This document shows positions 1-11,430 of a stretch of 64,000 bases of DNA, in pieces. This stretch comes from Paramarasmius palmivorus. Lineage: Eukaryota > Basidiomycota > Agaricomycetes > Agaricales > Marasmiaceae. The DNA is taken from positions 367,258 through 431,257 of the forward strand of contig JAYKXP010000043.1 in the NCBI GenBank assembly GCA_037176845.1. The letters are read 5' to 3'. The translations under genes and the position numbers were made by a program. A model generated the notes under the pieces. The model saw only the letters and a program-made list of their open reading frames with translations. It was not told the origin of the DNA and searched no databases. The number at the start of each line of letters is the position of its first letter. Within the stretch, counting starts at the first letter, position 1.

Positions 1-1735
1 CAGTCACCAAAGAATGGTACCTTCAAACGGGTGCGTTGTCACTCCTTGGTTTCAGTTCATGTTTTTGATTTTTTTTGCAGGTCGCTCAAAAGCCAGGTGG
101 TTTGACTGGTAATCCCAACGGCGGAATGGTTGTCTACTATATCCAGATCGGCCAGGTTACTGCATTCCCTAAAGTAACAATCTGATGACAACTGCTATAG
201 CCAGAGCACCAATCTGACCCCAATTGTTTCACAGGGCTTTCGAATGATTTCTGGTGACCCATACCTCCGCTCATACGATAGCAATATCGATGATTCCAGA
301 TCCATAATGATGAGGTGTCTTGACACCGATCTCACCAGTGGACCTGACGTGTATGGTATGCCTAAGACCAAGTGCAAGGGAGGCATTCGTAGTCAGATCA
401 ACTTCCCAACGTAAGTTTTCGGTAGTTTCACTGACTGGGATTTAGCTCACGCCGTCACTCCGCAGATGCTGGGACGGAAAGAACGTCGATACACCCAATC
501 ATAAGGTGTGTCTTCTTGTTGCGCTGGAGTGCTTTCGTTCACCGTAGAATCAGGATCATGTTCGCTATGCCATCGGTGCAAGTTTCGGCAATTTTGGTCA
601 AGGATGCCCTTCTACTCATCCTGTCCAAATTCCGTTGCTTTTCCTCGAGACATATTGGGATACTACACCTTTCGATAACGAATGGCAAGAAGGCAGCACC
701 CAGCCATTTGTGTGGGCAATGGGTGATCCGTAAGTCACAGTTCACTTAGCCTGCATGAGTCTCAGTTGACAAGCAAATAGCACCGGTTTCGGATACCACG
801 GCGACTACATGATGGGCTGGCCGGAGGACACGCTCAAGGCAGCCATGGCTCAATGCAACGACGCCAGTGGACAAGTCTCTTCTTGCTCTGTCCTGCACAC
901 GAGGTCAGAACAAGAGATGAATGACTGTTCCGTTCCAAACCGTGTCGAGGAAGATCTTGGCGGATGTATGTATTTCGAACATATCACTGGTTCGATCAAG
1001 ATTAATCACGCTCAATAGGGCTCACTGAACTCCCCGGATGCAACCCCATCTACAAAGGCCCCGAACGCGCCCCATTCACGTCTGGTTGCGGTGCTCCAGA
1101 AACCGTCCTTTCCAAAGACTCTGTCAGCTTCCTCAAGAGCGACATTTCAGGCTGGACTCCCGTAGGCTGTGCCAGCGAGAACAATGGGGAAACGTTGCTC
1201 AGTGGCGCCAGGACCACTATCAACATGATGTCTGTAGAAAAGTGCTTGAACTACTGCAACACACAGAAGATGACATACGCAGGCATCAAAGGGAATACTT
1301 GCTCGTGCTCAAACAACGTGAACACGAGCAAGTTCTCTAAGAGCTATGCTTGCGATAAGATCTGTTCGGGTGATGCTAATGGTAAGTGCTTGCGCTTGCC
1401 ACTATCATTTCTGTGCCTGACGGCTGTCATTTAGAGTTCTGCGGTTCCGACAACCGCATCGCTGTGTACAGTGGCAAAGGTGCCATTGATTTGCCACCGG
1501 AGCCATCCAGTCCGCCCCCAAGCAACCCGCCGACGAGCACTCCCACGTCCAATCCCGGCGGAGGTGGAGGTGCGACCGTACCCAAGTGGGGACAATGCGG
1601 TGGTATTGGCGTAAGTCTAGTCTTTTTTGTCATTTCACATGTTAGCTGACGGTCCATCAGTGGACTGGAGGAACTGTTTGCGAGTCAGGATCCACCTGCA
1701 AGTACAGCAACGCGTATTATTCTCAGTGTCTGTAA
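1..1735 (+). CDS. Secreted DUF1996 - WSC - CBM1 protein (5' end outside window)
   Basis: About nine exons are readable and join in frame; the first lies at the window edge, so the signal peptide and N-terminus are missing. The first two-thirds looks like a fungal DUF1996 domain (GNPNGGMVVYY, CKGGIRSQINFPTCWDGK, then HVRYAIGASFG and TGFGYHGDYMMGW). A WSC domain follows from about 1140 (GWTPVGCASENNG ... CLNYC ... CSCSN ... CDKICSGDAN / EFCG), then a Pro/Ser/Gly linker at about 1490-1580. The C-terminus is a family-1 cellulose-binding module split by an intron (PKWGQCGGIG / WTGGTVCESGSTCKYSNAYY), ending in CL and a stop at 1733-1735. Known: WSC and CBM1 bind carbohydrate, and DUF1996 is common in fungal secretomes. 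Inferred: an extracellular protein acting on, or anchored to, plant or fungal wall polysaccharide. The catalytic role is not evident. Confidence 0.9.
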
Positions 1736-1939
1736 GGCAATGGGTTCACGGTCTTTTGCGTCTTTTCCGTACATGTTTATGCCTTTGTCTTTGTTTTGTA
1801 TCGCTTACTTCAACGATCTTTTGTTCATGGTCAAGTACAGGTGATGATAGGTGTATTGAGTATTACTTTGTGATTACATAGTTCGAGTCGTAGAAATATA
1901 TCGTAAAGGTTCTGGTATATGTGATTTTCTAGTTCCACG

Positions 1940-3330
1940 TCATGCCGGCAGCGAGGGATCCCAGACATGCTCAAATGTAACATTGAGAGATCCCCGCCCA
2001 GCACACCAAGGCATGCACCCCTCTACTTCCTTGCGCACTCTTTCTGACTTCCCCCTACTCTCATCATTCGCGCCAAAACTATATAATTGCGAGAAACGCA
2101 CACCAACGACCATCTTGAACGATAAGCTTCTCAGCTGAGGAAAAGATGTGCTAAGCACTCTATCGAGCTCGCCCAAATCGACTTTTCCGTGTTTGAGCTC
2201 TGCAATCGAGATCGCGGATAAGGAAGGATGTGGAGTTTCGAGACTAAGAATGGGAATGATAAGATCTGGATGTACATCGAGGTGTAATTCTTGCAGCTGA
2301 GGCCAGTTTCCTAGGTCAAATGCGCCAGGGTCGATTTCGACATCGGGGTGTTCTGCAAACCGCGTCAGCTGACATTTGAGATTAGGAGAAATGATCCTTT
2401 ACCTTGACGTCTCACGTCCCATTGCCATGTCAAGTTCAATGGTAACTTGAAGCGGAGCACTCGCAATTCTTGTGAGCCTCGAAGGAGGTAATCGACCTCA
2501 TTCACAATTGTGCCGACTGACTTGTATGGCTGAGCTGTGAATGACAGCTCGGCGGTTTGAAGGTTGGCAAGAAGTGGGAAACCCTTCAACAGCTCGGGGG
2601 AACCCAGGGAGATATGCTGGAGCGCAGGAATGGAAGATAACGGGGATATCGATTCCGACTCGTACGTCAAGTTCAAATTATGGTTCTGGGAATCGGCTCC
2701 TTCTACGTGCTTCGCATCCAAGAAGTCCAGCTTCTGGAAGAAAGGCGACTCTATAAACTTCGAGTATATGACCGCAGTACTGAACCGGCATCCATTGAGA
2801 TGGAAGCTCTTGACTTTTGGAAGATCGTCGCAGAGAAAATGTAAGGCGTCCAACGGAAGGTGCTTGTTCCAGGAACCATACGTCTCACCTAGGACGATGT
2901 CAAGGAATTGAACCGATTCTACGGATCCGAATAAGGTTTCTACTGGCCGGATGGTGATACCGCCAGGGCCCGGAAGAGAAGTGCCGCACCACCTCATGAA
3001 TTGGTGCAAACCGAAGGAGTCGGAGGAGTGTTGACAACGACCGTCAAGGATAAGCTGCCGCACTCTGGTCAGATGAAGCGTGCAGTGCGGTGAACTGAAA
3101 ATCTCCTTGAGCCTTTCGAAGCGATCTGCGGATCGCGGGGCATAGAATCCGTTCGGTAACATGTACTTTCGTGAGGTTGCGACCCAGGAGCGGGCTACGA
3201 GTGAGCAGGCCAGAATGGGGGCACCTGGCCCACAGAGTTGGAGATTGTCCTCATTAGAGGATATGGACCAGGAATCGAATGCAAGGTGTTCGATGATACA
3301 GTCGGTCAATTCGGGTGGGAGGATGGGCAT
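1940..3330 (-). CDS. F-box/LRR-like protein
   Basis: Two exons join in frame across a 50-bp intron (2353-2402), giving about 446 residues. I chose the start at 3330 (MPILPPELTDCIIEHL) because it opens directly on the F-box-like segment; an in-frame ATG at 3390 would add 20 residues. The N-terminus has the Agaricomycete F-box pattern: PPELTDCIIEHL, then ACSLVARSW about 45 residues later. The rest is Leu-rich with degenerate repeats and no catalytic motif. F-box proteins of this type are thought to be substrate adaptors of SCF ubiquitin ligases, and basidiomycetes carry many poorly conserved copies. It converges on the DUF1996 gene, with about 200 bp between the stops. Confidence 0.75.
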
Positions 3331-3390
3331 TGTTGTGAGTGCGAGAATGGAGATGGGCGAGAATGGATGTGGGCGAGAGACATTTTGCAA

Positions 3391-4570
3391 GGATAGCGTT
3401 TTAAGAAGACGATCTTAGGAGCTGTGTTCCGAATCAGTGCTGGTCAGAGCGCGGCGCCAGCTTTGGCGTGCGGGAACACTGCCGTGCATTTCAGTCCGGC
3501 AGCTAAGACTGCTCCTTCGAGCTAAAGCGCAGCTGGATAAATTAGTGCAGTTCAGGCCAAAAAAGAATATCACTGAATCCAAACTTCATTGGAATTGAAG
3601 CACATAATAAGATATGTAGGAACGCTTCTTGAAGAGAGACAGCTAGAGAGATCCAGGGAAGGGAGCTCTGACATCGTTGTCATGCGCAACAGGCAAGAGA
3701 TAGATAAATAGATGGATCGACCTTTCCATCATTCCATGTGGGAAATTTGAATAAGTTTGAATCATGACCGGAACCATCATGCATCATGATTCATGCGCAT
3801 CATTTTTCCTGTACATGTACCCAGCGTTCCATCCTCAGAAGTTCAGGCCATTCAAGACCCTAGATTATGGACTACATAGCAAGGCCCAGAGATGATCGGA
3901 AGCTCACTAGGGTACTGGCGTGATACAACAGTGTTCTTTTTCATGTTTCCAAACTGATGCAATGGTTCAATTACAGAATCCGTCTCTATCAAAGACTTGA
4001 TTTGGAATGAAGCAGGAAGACTCGACGACGTACTCACTTCAATGGGTCTTGCCAGGCCCAAGGCAAGCCCAAGGGGTACTTAGACGGCTATGATATTTTT
4101 TCAACGGGTTAGTCTGTGCTCCCTTTGCGTGTTTTCATCGTTTACGAGTATATTCTGTTCAGAGCGGTAGTTGAGTGACTCCAGATGCAACACAGACACT
4201 GCTCCGCTTTCGCCCTGCGGTTTTTTTTCTGAACTCGACATTCGCGCAACGGGCCCGTTTATCAGTAAAACGAAGATGCTAGGAGTGGTACTCTATTGAA
4301 AGCTCTGTAGAGAAGACGGAGGCCCTGCATGTCGGTGATTGCGGAGTGTTTACTGTTTCACGTCCTTCTAATACCCCCTCCCTGCAGTCCCCTAGGCCTC
4401 CTCAAGCAGTCGTCGTTCAAAAAGAGGATAGCATGAGAATATCAAGCTTCTGGCCATGGGTTGGATGGGGATCAGATTTTCAATGATCTGGATGTTCCCA
4501 ATCTCTGTAGTTTGATGAACACGGGTCCTCGCTCATTACTACTACGAAATTGGTACAAATGAACGAACCC
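3391..4570. other. Intergenic region, no gene seen
   Basis: About 1.2 kb without a convincing open frame on either strand. Only short frames of up to 70 codons occur, with no splice-consistent extensions. It holds the upstream region of the F-box-like gene and ends where the 2.3-kb tandem duplication begins. Confidence 0.5.
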
Positions 4571-6840
4571 ACTTCTTTCCCTCTATCCGCGCCTGGAATC
4601 CCATGATACATCCTTTACCGCTTTACGGAAACCTTGGCAATGTCCGATATACGAGCGCTGTTCTGTGGCACAATGCACGTCTCAAAGGCATGTCCATCGT
4701 TCAGGCCTCAGGTGCAACCCGCTCCGTTAACACATCTAGTTGGACTATCGAATGAGCACTCCATGTTCGGTGTCAGAACTGGTCGTAAATCATTGCTCTC
4801 ACCGGCGTCGATCACGACTGATTGACCTGATGTCTATAAAAAGGTGGCGGCGTTCTAGATTGTGGCGTGCAGGATTCGTTTCTGTTGGTGTTATTAGCCT
4901 GTGCACTCTGCTGTTTTTGGTGTGCAGCGGCAATACTTCAGGCGACAGTCGAGTCCCTCGCAAGCCGTTCGCGGCGCGAAATTCGATGGTGTTTTCAGCA
5001 TTGGATGGTACGCCAAGGCAAGGGGCGATCACACGGACGATGGTATTGGAGCAAGCAAGAACGACAATCTTATCAGCTATGCATGAGCCCCAGTACTTTG
5101 AGTTCAGCAAACCGCCTGTTGATTGATCAAGCCACAGCTTCTAATTTGTCATCTCCTGAGTGGGCGGTGTCTTATCGTTGCGGGAGCCAAGGCAAGTGAG
5201 TATATATGCATTAGTTTTATGGATCTTTCTAATCGAGACCCAAATTAGCCCGCTTCACTATGGCCATCCCGACAGAAGAGTATGTTGCACCATACATTGC
5301 GCGCGAAGTGGTTATCAATTATCCAATAGCCACACTATCTGTAAGTGCCGTAGGTTGCCTCGACAGTTTCGTATCTCATCCTCGAAACAGATTATGTTTT
5401 ACATCCATGGTGAGAAGATCTATTATTACTGGAATATGCTTGGCCTGACAGCCCTCCATGAACAGGGCTATATACACTCCTGTTTGCAAGATGTCTCCAT
5501 ATCCTCATTCGACGCCGGGGTCGACCAAATCGGCGACTATACATAGGATGGACTATTGCACTATTTGTATTGGCTACAACTGCAAATTTGGTGCAAGCAG
5601 TACATCAAGTTCGGCAGGCCGGTATTGACTACGACGCAGCCAAGACTCGTAATTGGCATCCTCTTGTACGGTATCTGGCCAAAGATACGTTCAAGACGGT
5701 GTACATGTGCGTTCCGATCCTGTATCTCAGCCCTTTGTCGTGGTTTCTAACTCCCGTGTCACGCCAGTGTCTTGATGCAAATACTTCCAATGTTATTAGT
5801 GTAAGCCTTTCTTCTAGGTATAGCGGCTTTGAACTTACCAAAGAGCTTCAGGATGACGGCTGATTCGATGCTGGTACGGCTCATACTTCGGTGCCCGCCC
5901 TCTCTCTCGTTAAACCTAATATGAAGATACATCGGTGCTACACGATATGGGGCTCTAGAAAACGAGTTGCGATTCCCTTGATCATTGCGTTATCGATGAC
6001 ATATGGTCTGTACCTTCGCACGTCTAGATAAGTTGATCTTACGCAAGCTTTCAGCTACCATTTTTGCTGCAGCGATTATGGAAGGCGTAGGTATCTACGA
6101 TTCAAGACAGAAATGGCGATGGGCCCTATTTGATACTGCTGCTCTCATCAGTTATGCAGGCTGGAACACATCAGCCGGGCTCAACTTTGTATTGACAGCG
6201 CTTACAGGTGCGCAAATACTGTTTATTCTAGTTCACTATCTCAATCTTGTCCACCAATCACTAGCTGGCCGTATCTGGTGGATAAGCCACAAAGCTCGCC
6301 ACATATTGAGTCAAGCCGACAATCAGCAGTACCGAGCAATCATAGCGATCATGTGAGAGAGAATCTATATCCACTTCACAGTACCAAGCCTGACACCCCT
6401 CCAGTCTAGAGTCTGGATTAATTTATCCCGTTCTTCAGATATTATATATTATCACGCTGCGTATCTTGGATCCTGGAGGAATAGGCAACATGCCGGTTGA
6501 TCTGTTCCCTGTCGTGTACCAAACGGCGGTGCGTATATCTTATTTGCTTCAGGACTTCTACTGATACACCATCTAGGGTATAGCACCGACGTTGATTATT
6601 GTTCGCGCTGCAACAGGAAAAGCCATTGAAAGTGTTAACCAGGAGGTGTCGACCTTGCGCTTTGAAGAAGTGTTGGGGAAGAGTACACACGACTCGGCGC
6701 ATATCCACGCGCTAGACCTGCCCTCGGGAGAGGCTACTGCAGCCATGCAGAGCGCTGCTGGTGCTGACATAGAAAAAAATGCTTCTCGAAACAGGATTGC
6801 TTGAAACTCGATCTGAATATTTATTTATAGCATGTAGCGC
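4571..6840 (+). repeat. Tandem duplication, unit 1 (about 2.3 kb)
   Basis: Matches 6871-9234 through the 5' flank, all exons, most introns and the 3' flank. Left edge: ACTTCTTT...CTCTATCC, then CCTTTACCGCTTTACGGAAA shared at about 4614 and 6941. Right edge: CATGTAGCGC at 6831-6840 and 9225-9234. The duplicated 5' flank (4600-5250) contains a frame of about 128 codons in this unit that is broken in unit 2, so I do not call it a gene. Confidence 0.85.
5260..6804 (+). CDS. Multipass membrane protein, fungal family (copy 1)
   Basis: Nine exons join in frame: MAIPTEEYVAPY, IMFYIHG, LYTLLFARCLHILIRRR, VLMQILPMLL, IHRCYTIWGSRKR, ATIFAAAIMEGVGIY, AGRIWWISHKARHIL, ILESGLIYPVLQ, GIAPTLIIVRAATGK. The protein is about 355 residues with about seven hydrophobic segments and a hydrophilic tail ending NASRNRIA. 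This layout, including the GRIWWISR signature after a helix and GIAPTLIIVR before the tail, matches a large group of unnamed seven-helix-like proteins in Agaricomycetes. Biochemical role unknown; a receptor-like role is only a guess. The continuous frames stop often, but every stop lies in an intron with GT...AG ends, and the sister copy supports each junction. Confidence 0.85.
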
Positions 6841-6870
6841 CGTATGACGTAATCTCACGTCCAGCTGTTC

Positions 6871-9234
6871 AACTTCTTTTTCTCTATCCCGCATACTATC
6901 CCGCACTCTGGAATCCCATCATCCGAAGGAGTCCTTTACCGCTTTACGGAAACCTTGGCAATGTCCGATATACGAGTGCTGTTCTGTGGCACAACCTGGC
7001 ACAATGCACGTCTCGAGGGCATGTCCATCACTCGGTAGTACTCAGGCAACCCGTTCCGTTAACACATCTAGTTGGCTATCGAACGAGCACTCCATGTTCG
7101 CTGTCAGAACTGGTCGTGAAACACTCACAGTTTATCCGTCGCCAATCACGATTGATTGACCTCCTGATATCCGTGAAAAGGTACCGGCGTTCTAGATTGT
7201 GGCGTAGCAGGCGGGCCGCGTCTGGGATGGTGGCATCCAGGATTCGTCTCTGTCGGTGTTATTAGCCTCTGCACTCTACTGTTTTTGGTGTGCAACAGTA
7301 ATACTTACTTCAGGTGACGGTTATGTACATCACATGTCGTTCACAGCGCGAAATTCGATGGCGTTTTAGCATTACATGGTACGCCAAGGCAAGAGGCGAT
7401 CACACGGACGATGATATCAGAATTTGGAGCAGTTAAACAAGAACAAAAATCCAATCAGGTATGAGCTCCAGTACTTTGAATTCAGTCAACCGTCTATTGA
7501 TTGATTAAGTCACAGCTTCTAATTTGTCATATCCTGGGCGGTATGTCTTATCGTTTGTGGGAACCAAGGCAGGTGGGTATATATGGTTCTATGTCCTTTC
7601 TAATTGGGAGCCAAACCTGAGGCATCTCTCTCAGCTTCGTCATGGCCTTGACTGACTCGGAGTTTGCTGCACCGTACATAGTGCGCGAAGTGGTTATCAC
7701 ATACCCGATAGCTACATTATCTGTGAGTATCATACTTAGGCTCCCTCGACGAGCCCACATCTCATCATCTTGCACAATAGACCATGTTCTATGTCTACGG
7801 TGAGCAGTACCTATTACTTGCCTATTACCGAGAACATCCTTGGCCCTGATGACCCTTCACAACAGGGTTGTATACCCTGCTGTTCGGAAGATGTCTTAGC
7901 ATCCTCATTCGACGACGCGGCCGACCAAATCGAGGCTTATATATCGGATGGACTGTAGCTTTGTTTGTATTGGCTACAGCTGCGAACATCGTACAAGCGG
8001 TACATCAAGTTCGGCAAGCCAGTATCGATTTCGATGCCGCCAAGACCCGTGAATGGGATCCCCTCATACAGTATCTGGCCAAGGATACGTTCAAAACGGC
8101 GTATATGTGCGTTCCGAGCCCTCATCGTTGTTAGATGGCTTCTAACCTTTCCCCTAGTGTCTTGTTACAAGTGCTTCCTTTATTATTAGTGTACGCCCCT
8201 CTACCTGATGCACCAGCTATGAACTTACCAAGAAATTTCAGGCTCACCGCCGATTCCATGCTGGTACGACTCGGACTTGTACTTGATTTCTACCGTTCCT
8301 CGTTGACATCACCTACAGATCCATCGCTGCTATACAATATGGGGTTCCCGTAAACGAGTAGCTGTTCCCTTGCTTATTGCATTGTTGATTACATATGGTT
8401 CGTTCCCGTATCCTTGCTCAAGATTAGCTTATAACAGTGTGCTAGCTACCATTTTCGCCGCGGCAGTAATGGAAGGCGTTGGAATCTACAATTCAAAAGA
8501 TAAATGGCGATGGGCTCTTTTCGACACGGCCGCGCTCATCAGTTACGGCGGCTGGAACACATCAGCTGGGCTCAACTTCGTATTGACAGCACTTACAGGT
8601 ATGCTATTATTCTACACCCCATAATTACAATCTTTCAAGTTATGAACCAATATTTAGCCGGTCGAATTTGGTGGATCAGCCGTCAAGCCCGCCACATATT
8701 GAGTCGAGCCGACAATCAGCAGTACCGAGCAATCATAGCGATCATGTAGGAGAAACTATATCATCTTCACAGTACCAGCCCTGACACCTCTTCCAGCCTA
8801 GAATCTGGATTGATCTATCCCGTTCTTCAGATTATATATATCGTCACGCTACGTATTTTGGATCCCGAAAGAATAGGCAACATACCGGTTGATCTGTTCC
8901 CTGTCGTGTACCAAACGGCGGTACGTATACCTCCTTTGCTTTAGGAGTTCTGCTGACACACCGCTTAGGGTATAGCACCGACATTGATCATTGTTCGCGC
9001 TGCAACAGGAAAAGCCATTGAAAGTGTGAATCAGGAAGTGTCGACTTTGCGCTTTGGAGAAATGTTGGGAAAGAGTGCGCACGACTCGGATCTCCACGCT
9101 CTAGACCTGCCTTCGGAAGGGGACACTGCAGCCATGCAGAGCGGAGAGGCTGCCGGTGCTGACATAGAAAAAAATGCTTCTCGGAACAGAATTGCTTGAA
9201 ACGAGATCTGAATATTTCTAAGTAGCATGTAGCG
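6871..9234 (+). repeat. Tandem duplication, unit 2 (about 2.3 kb)
   Basis: Direct repeat of 4571-6840, separated from it by about 30 bp. The 5' flank has small indels relative to unit 1, for example a duplicated CACAACCTGG-like stretch near 6990 and an added stretch near 7210. The coding exons stay in frame in both units, suggesting selection on the gene rather than on the flank. Confidence 0.85.
7642..9199 (+). CDS. Multipass membrane protein, fungal family (copy 2)
   Basis: Tandem paralogue of the gene at 5260-6804 with the same nine-exon layout: MALTDSEFAAPY, TMFYVYG, LYTLLFGRCLSILIRRR, VLLQVLPLLL, IHRCYTIWGSRKR, ATIFAAAVMEGVGIY, AGRIWWISRQARHIL, ILESGLIYPVLQ, GIAPTLIIVRAATGK. About seven hydrophobic segments and a soluble C-terminal tail with an AlaGly-rich insertion unlike copy 1. 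Differences from copy 1 are mostly conservative (Ala/Gly, Ile/Val, His/Arg) and intron lengths differ slightly, so this is not a very recent duplicate. Function unknown. The tRNA-Leu gene at 9288 starts 89 bp past the stop. Confidence 0.85.
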
Positions 9235-9287
9235 CTTGCAGAGTGGGAAATAATGTCAGGTTAGGTGTTTGAGCCCTGCAGCGATGT

Positions 9288-9381
9288 GGCGAGATGGCCG
9301 AGCGGTCTAAGGCGCTAGAATCAGGACTTTCAGTGATGAATCTAGTCCGAAAGGGCGTGGGTTCGAATCCCACTCTCGTCA
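9288..9381 (+). tRNA. tRNA-Leu (CAG), with intron
   Basis: Acceptor stem GGCGAGA/TCTCGTC with discriminator A, D-arm TGGCCGAGCGGTC, anticodon stem CTAGA/TCTAG with loop ATCAGG|A giving anticodon CAG, long class-II variable arm, and T-arm GGGTTCGAATCCC. A 14-bp intron sits directly 3' of the base after the anticodon, the canonical eukaryotic position. A T-run follows (ATTTTTTTG), a Pol III terminator. Confidence 0.93.
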
Positions 9382-9960
9382 TTTTTTTGCCCAAGCCTCT
9401 TTCTTTCTTTGTATAAGCTGCGGCATCAGACCGTGCTGGAATACGATAAGGTCTCAAATAGCATGATGGGGACTGTTGAGCTGGAAATGTCGTAAAGTAT
9501 AGGTATTTCAAGACAGCTCAGTGAGTGACACTAATACTACATGCATGATACAGAGAAAGAAGGCCAACAGCCTATCGTTCTGAAACTATACGGCCGAAAT
9601 CACGCCCTGCACCACTCTTTCAATGAGCTGTTGGGCGGGTCCCTGGAAGAAGGACCGTATTGTGATGACTCGGCCGTCATGTAGGGGGGCAATTGAATGA
9701 AGGGCAAACATACCGAGCTTCAAGAAGCTCAAGCCACAGCGAGACCCGAGCAAGATAGAGTCACAAACTTAAGAACTTGCAAAGTTATTTCAATGAATGT
9801 ACCAATTCAACAGTCAATGGCATCCCCGTCTAGCCTCATGGTATGTGGTCCTTTGGATCACACCCACGGAGGCAAATCCCCGGTGGAGGAACGTCCAACG
9901 GAACCAATCTCACCACGTCTGTGATGAAGACGCCCCATCGGAGGCCTACGATGCGGGGGA
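9382..9960. other. Intergenic region, no gene seen
   Basis: Holds the Pol III T-run after the tRNA and then the promoter side of the DJ-1-like gene. The open frames here are short and lack splice support. Confidence 0.5.
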
Positions 9961-9968
9961 TTATAAGA
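9961..9968 (+). promoter_or_regulatory. TATA box of the DJ-1/PfpI-like gene
   Basis: TTATAAGA lies about 49 bp before the ATG at 10010, a usual distance for a short 5' leader in this window. Confidence 0.5.
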
Positions 9969-10009
9969 GGGCGTTTTCACTTTGATGAATACCCATCAAT
10001 ACAAGCATC

Positions 10010-10744
10010 ATGGCACTAAATGGTACTCGCCACCGACACTTTCCTCACAGCTTTGTACTGACTCTTGATATCCCAGCTCCCGCTCTTCCCGTCAACTTCG
10101 GTGTTGTGCTGTATCCGACATTTCAGGTGCTCGACGCCTTTGGTCCCCTCGACGCTCTTAACCTTTTGTCCATGTCCTATCCAATGAACCTTTCCGTCAT
10201 CGCGCAGACCCTCGACCCAGTGTCATCCAAACAGCGTGATCCAGGGCTAAATAAATTCGGCTCCAACTTTGGTCAATCCGTCGTACCAACTCACAGCTTC
10301 GACAACGCACCACCTCTTGACGTCCTCCTTGTACCAGGGGGCTACGGCACAGAAGCGGATGACATCCAGCCTACTATCGATTTCATCGGGAAAACATACC
10401 CTTCGTTGGATTACATTATAACTGTTTGCACTGGATCATGGCTGGCAGCGCAGGCTGGGATCTTGGATGGCAAAAGGGCGACATCCAACAAGATGTTGTG
10501 GGATGGTACGAAGGTCGCTGGTCCGAATGTCAAGTGGGTATCGCATGCACGATGGGTGGTGGATGGAAATATCTGGACATCTTCTGGGGTCTCAGCGGGT
10601 ATCGATGCGACCTTGGCTTTTATCGAGGACGTTTATGGGGTCGACGTTGCAGATAACATCACCAACACTATGGAGTATGACCGCCACACCAATTCGAGCT
10701 GGGATCCATTCGCAGAAAAGTACAATCTCCCGAAGGAGAATTGA
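10010..10744 (+). CDS. DJ-1/PfpI family protein (isonitrile hydratase-like)
   Basis: Intronless, 244 residues. A class-I glutamine-amidotransferase-like fold is visible: a strand at FGVVLYPTFQVLDAFGPLD, then VLLVPGGYG with the family's Gly-Gly turn, then the nucleophile elbow ITVCTGSWLAAQAGILDGK with Cys at about residue 144, and WVSHARWVVDGNIWTSSGVS near the C-terminus. The DAFGP motif with the VCTGS elbow resembles fungal ThiJ/PfpI proteins and bacterial isocyanide hydratases; the substrate cannot be told from sequence. The extra N-terminal 25 residues (His/Arg-rich) do not look like a signal peptide, so a cytosolic enzyme is most likely. Confidence 0.88.
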   Translation: MALNGTRHRHFPHSFVLTLDIPAPALPVNFGVVLYPTFQVLDAFGPLDALNLLSMSYPMNLSVIAQTLDPVSSKQRDPGLNKFGSNFGQSVVPTHSFDNAPPLDVLLVPGGYGTEADDIQPTIDFIGKTYPSLDYIITVCTGSWLAAQAGILDGKRATSNKMLWDGTKVAGPNVKWVSHARWVVDGNIWTSSGVSAGIDATLAFIEDVYGVDVADNITNTMEYDRHTNSSWDPFAEKYNLPKEN

Positions 10745-11090
10745 TGATCGGCTTAGGGTTTGATATTTCGAACAAAGTTTGAAGCAATAGAGGTTTCATT
10801 TTATACTGGGAAAAACATGTGCAAATCAGGATCTTGTGTCTGCCGTGGAAAGAGCGTCCTCACCTTAAGCGAGTAATGTGGACCGGGCTGACAACGCCAT
10901 GCATGCCGCTCCTTCGTCGGCGGGACTCCTAACTTTGATCGCAGCATATGAATAGTCACATAGCCAGGGAGGTCGCACGAGGGTGTGACATGAGAAACAT
11001 GAAAGGGAGTTCAAAGAGCTTGCAGAAGTTTCATAAATACGATACACATCGCTCATATTTCAATTCGTTTCTAGATTCTGCACGACGCAT
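10745..11090. other. Short intergenic region, no gene seen
   Basis: Lies between two convergent genes, the DJ-1-like gene and small secreted copy A. No conserved frame on either strand. Confidence 0.45.
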
Positions 11091-11430
11091 TTACTGCCCA
11101 ACACAGGTTAAGGTACCGCCCTGGTCAATGCAAACTAATCCAGTGATCAGTCCAGAATTCCTATGAGATTTGTGATCATACTCACTGCCTGAAACGACAT
11201 GAGAAGAATCGCTAGGGCCGCTGTAGAACTTGCAGCTACTTCCGCCATGGTGATCACCATTGTTCGGTGGGTTGCAGGCGGCGACTACGAAGAAGGGTCA
11301 GTAACTTATTGACGAAGACAAGCACTACCCGAGACTGACCTGGGTCAGTAGCGATTTGAGCAGCACCAAGGGCTTGTCCTACAAAGAGGACAGCAACGAC
11401 GGAGAAGATGGCGGATAGTTGGAAGTACAT
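11091..11430 (-). CDS. Small secreted four-cysteine protein, copy A
   Basis: Three exons, both introns phase 1, 77 residues. Exon 1 is a signal peptide (MYFQLSAIFSVVAVLFVGQA, then LGA) plus AQIATDP. Exon 2 begins VAACNPPNNGDHHGGSSC and runs through KFYSGPSDSSHVVSG. Exon 3 is ICIDQGGTLTCVGQ. Cysteine spacing in the mature part is C-x13-C-x16-C-x8-C, enough for two disulphides. A TATA box (TATAAAAG read on the minus strand) lies at about 11484-11491. Divergently arranged with copy B. I do not recognise the family. A secreted, fungus-specific role such as wall protein, effector or defence peptide is possible, but nothing in the sequence decides it. Confidence 0.85.

Noticed and set aside
4740..5126. 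128-codon frame in the flank of duplication unit 1
   Set aside because: The matching segment of unit 2 is broken by indels and stops, while the true exons are kept in both units.
9218..9511. 97-codon minus-strand frame across the tRNA-Leu gene
   Set aside because: It is the antisense reading of the tRNA (VGFEPT- and LDRSAISP-like strings), a well-known false ORF type.
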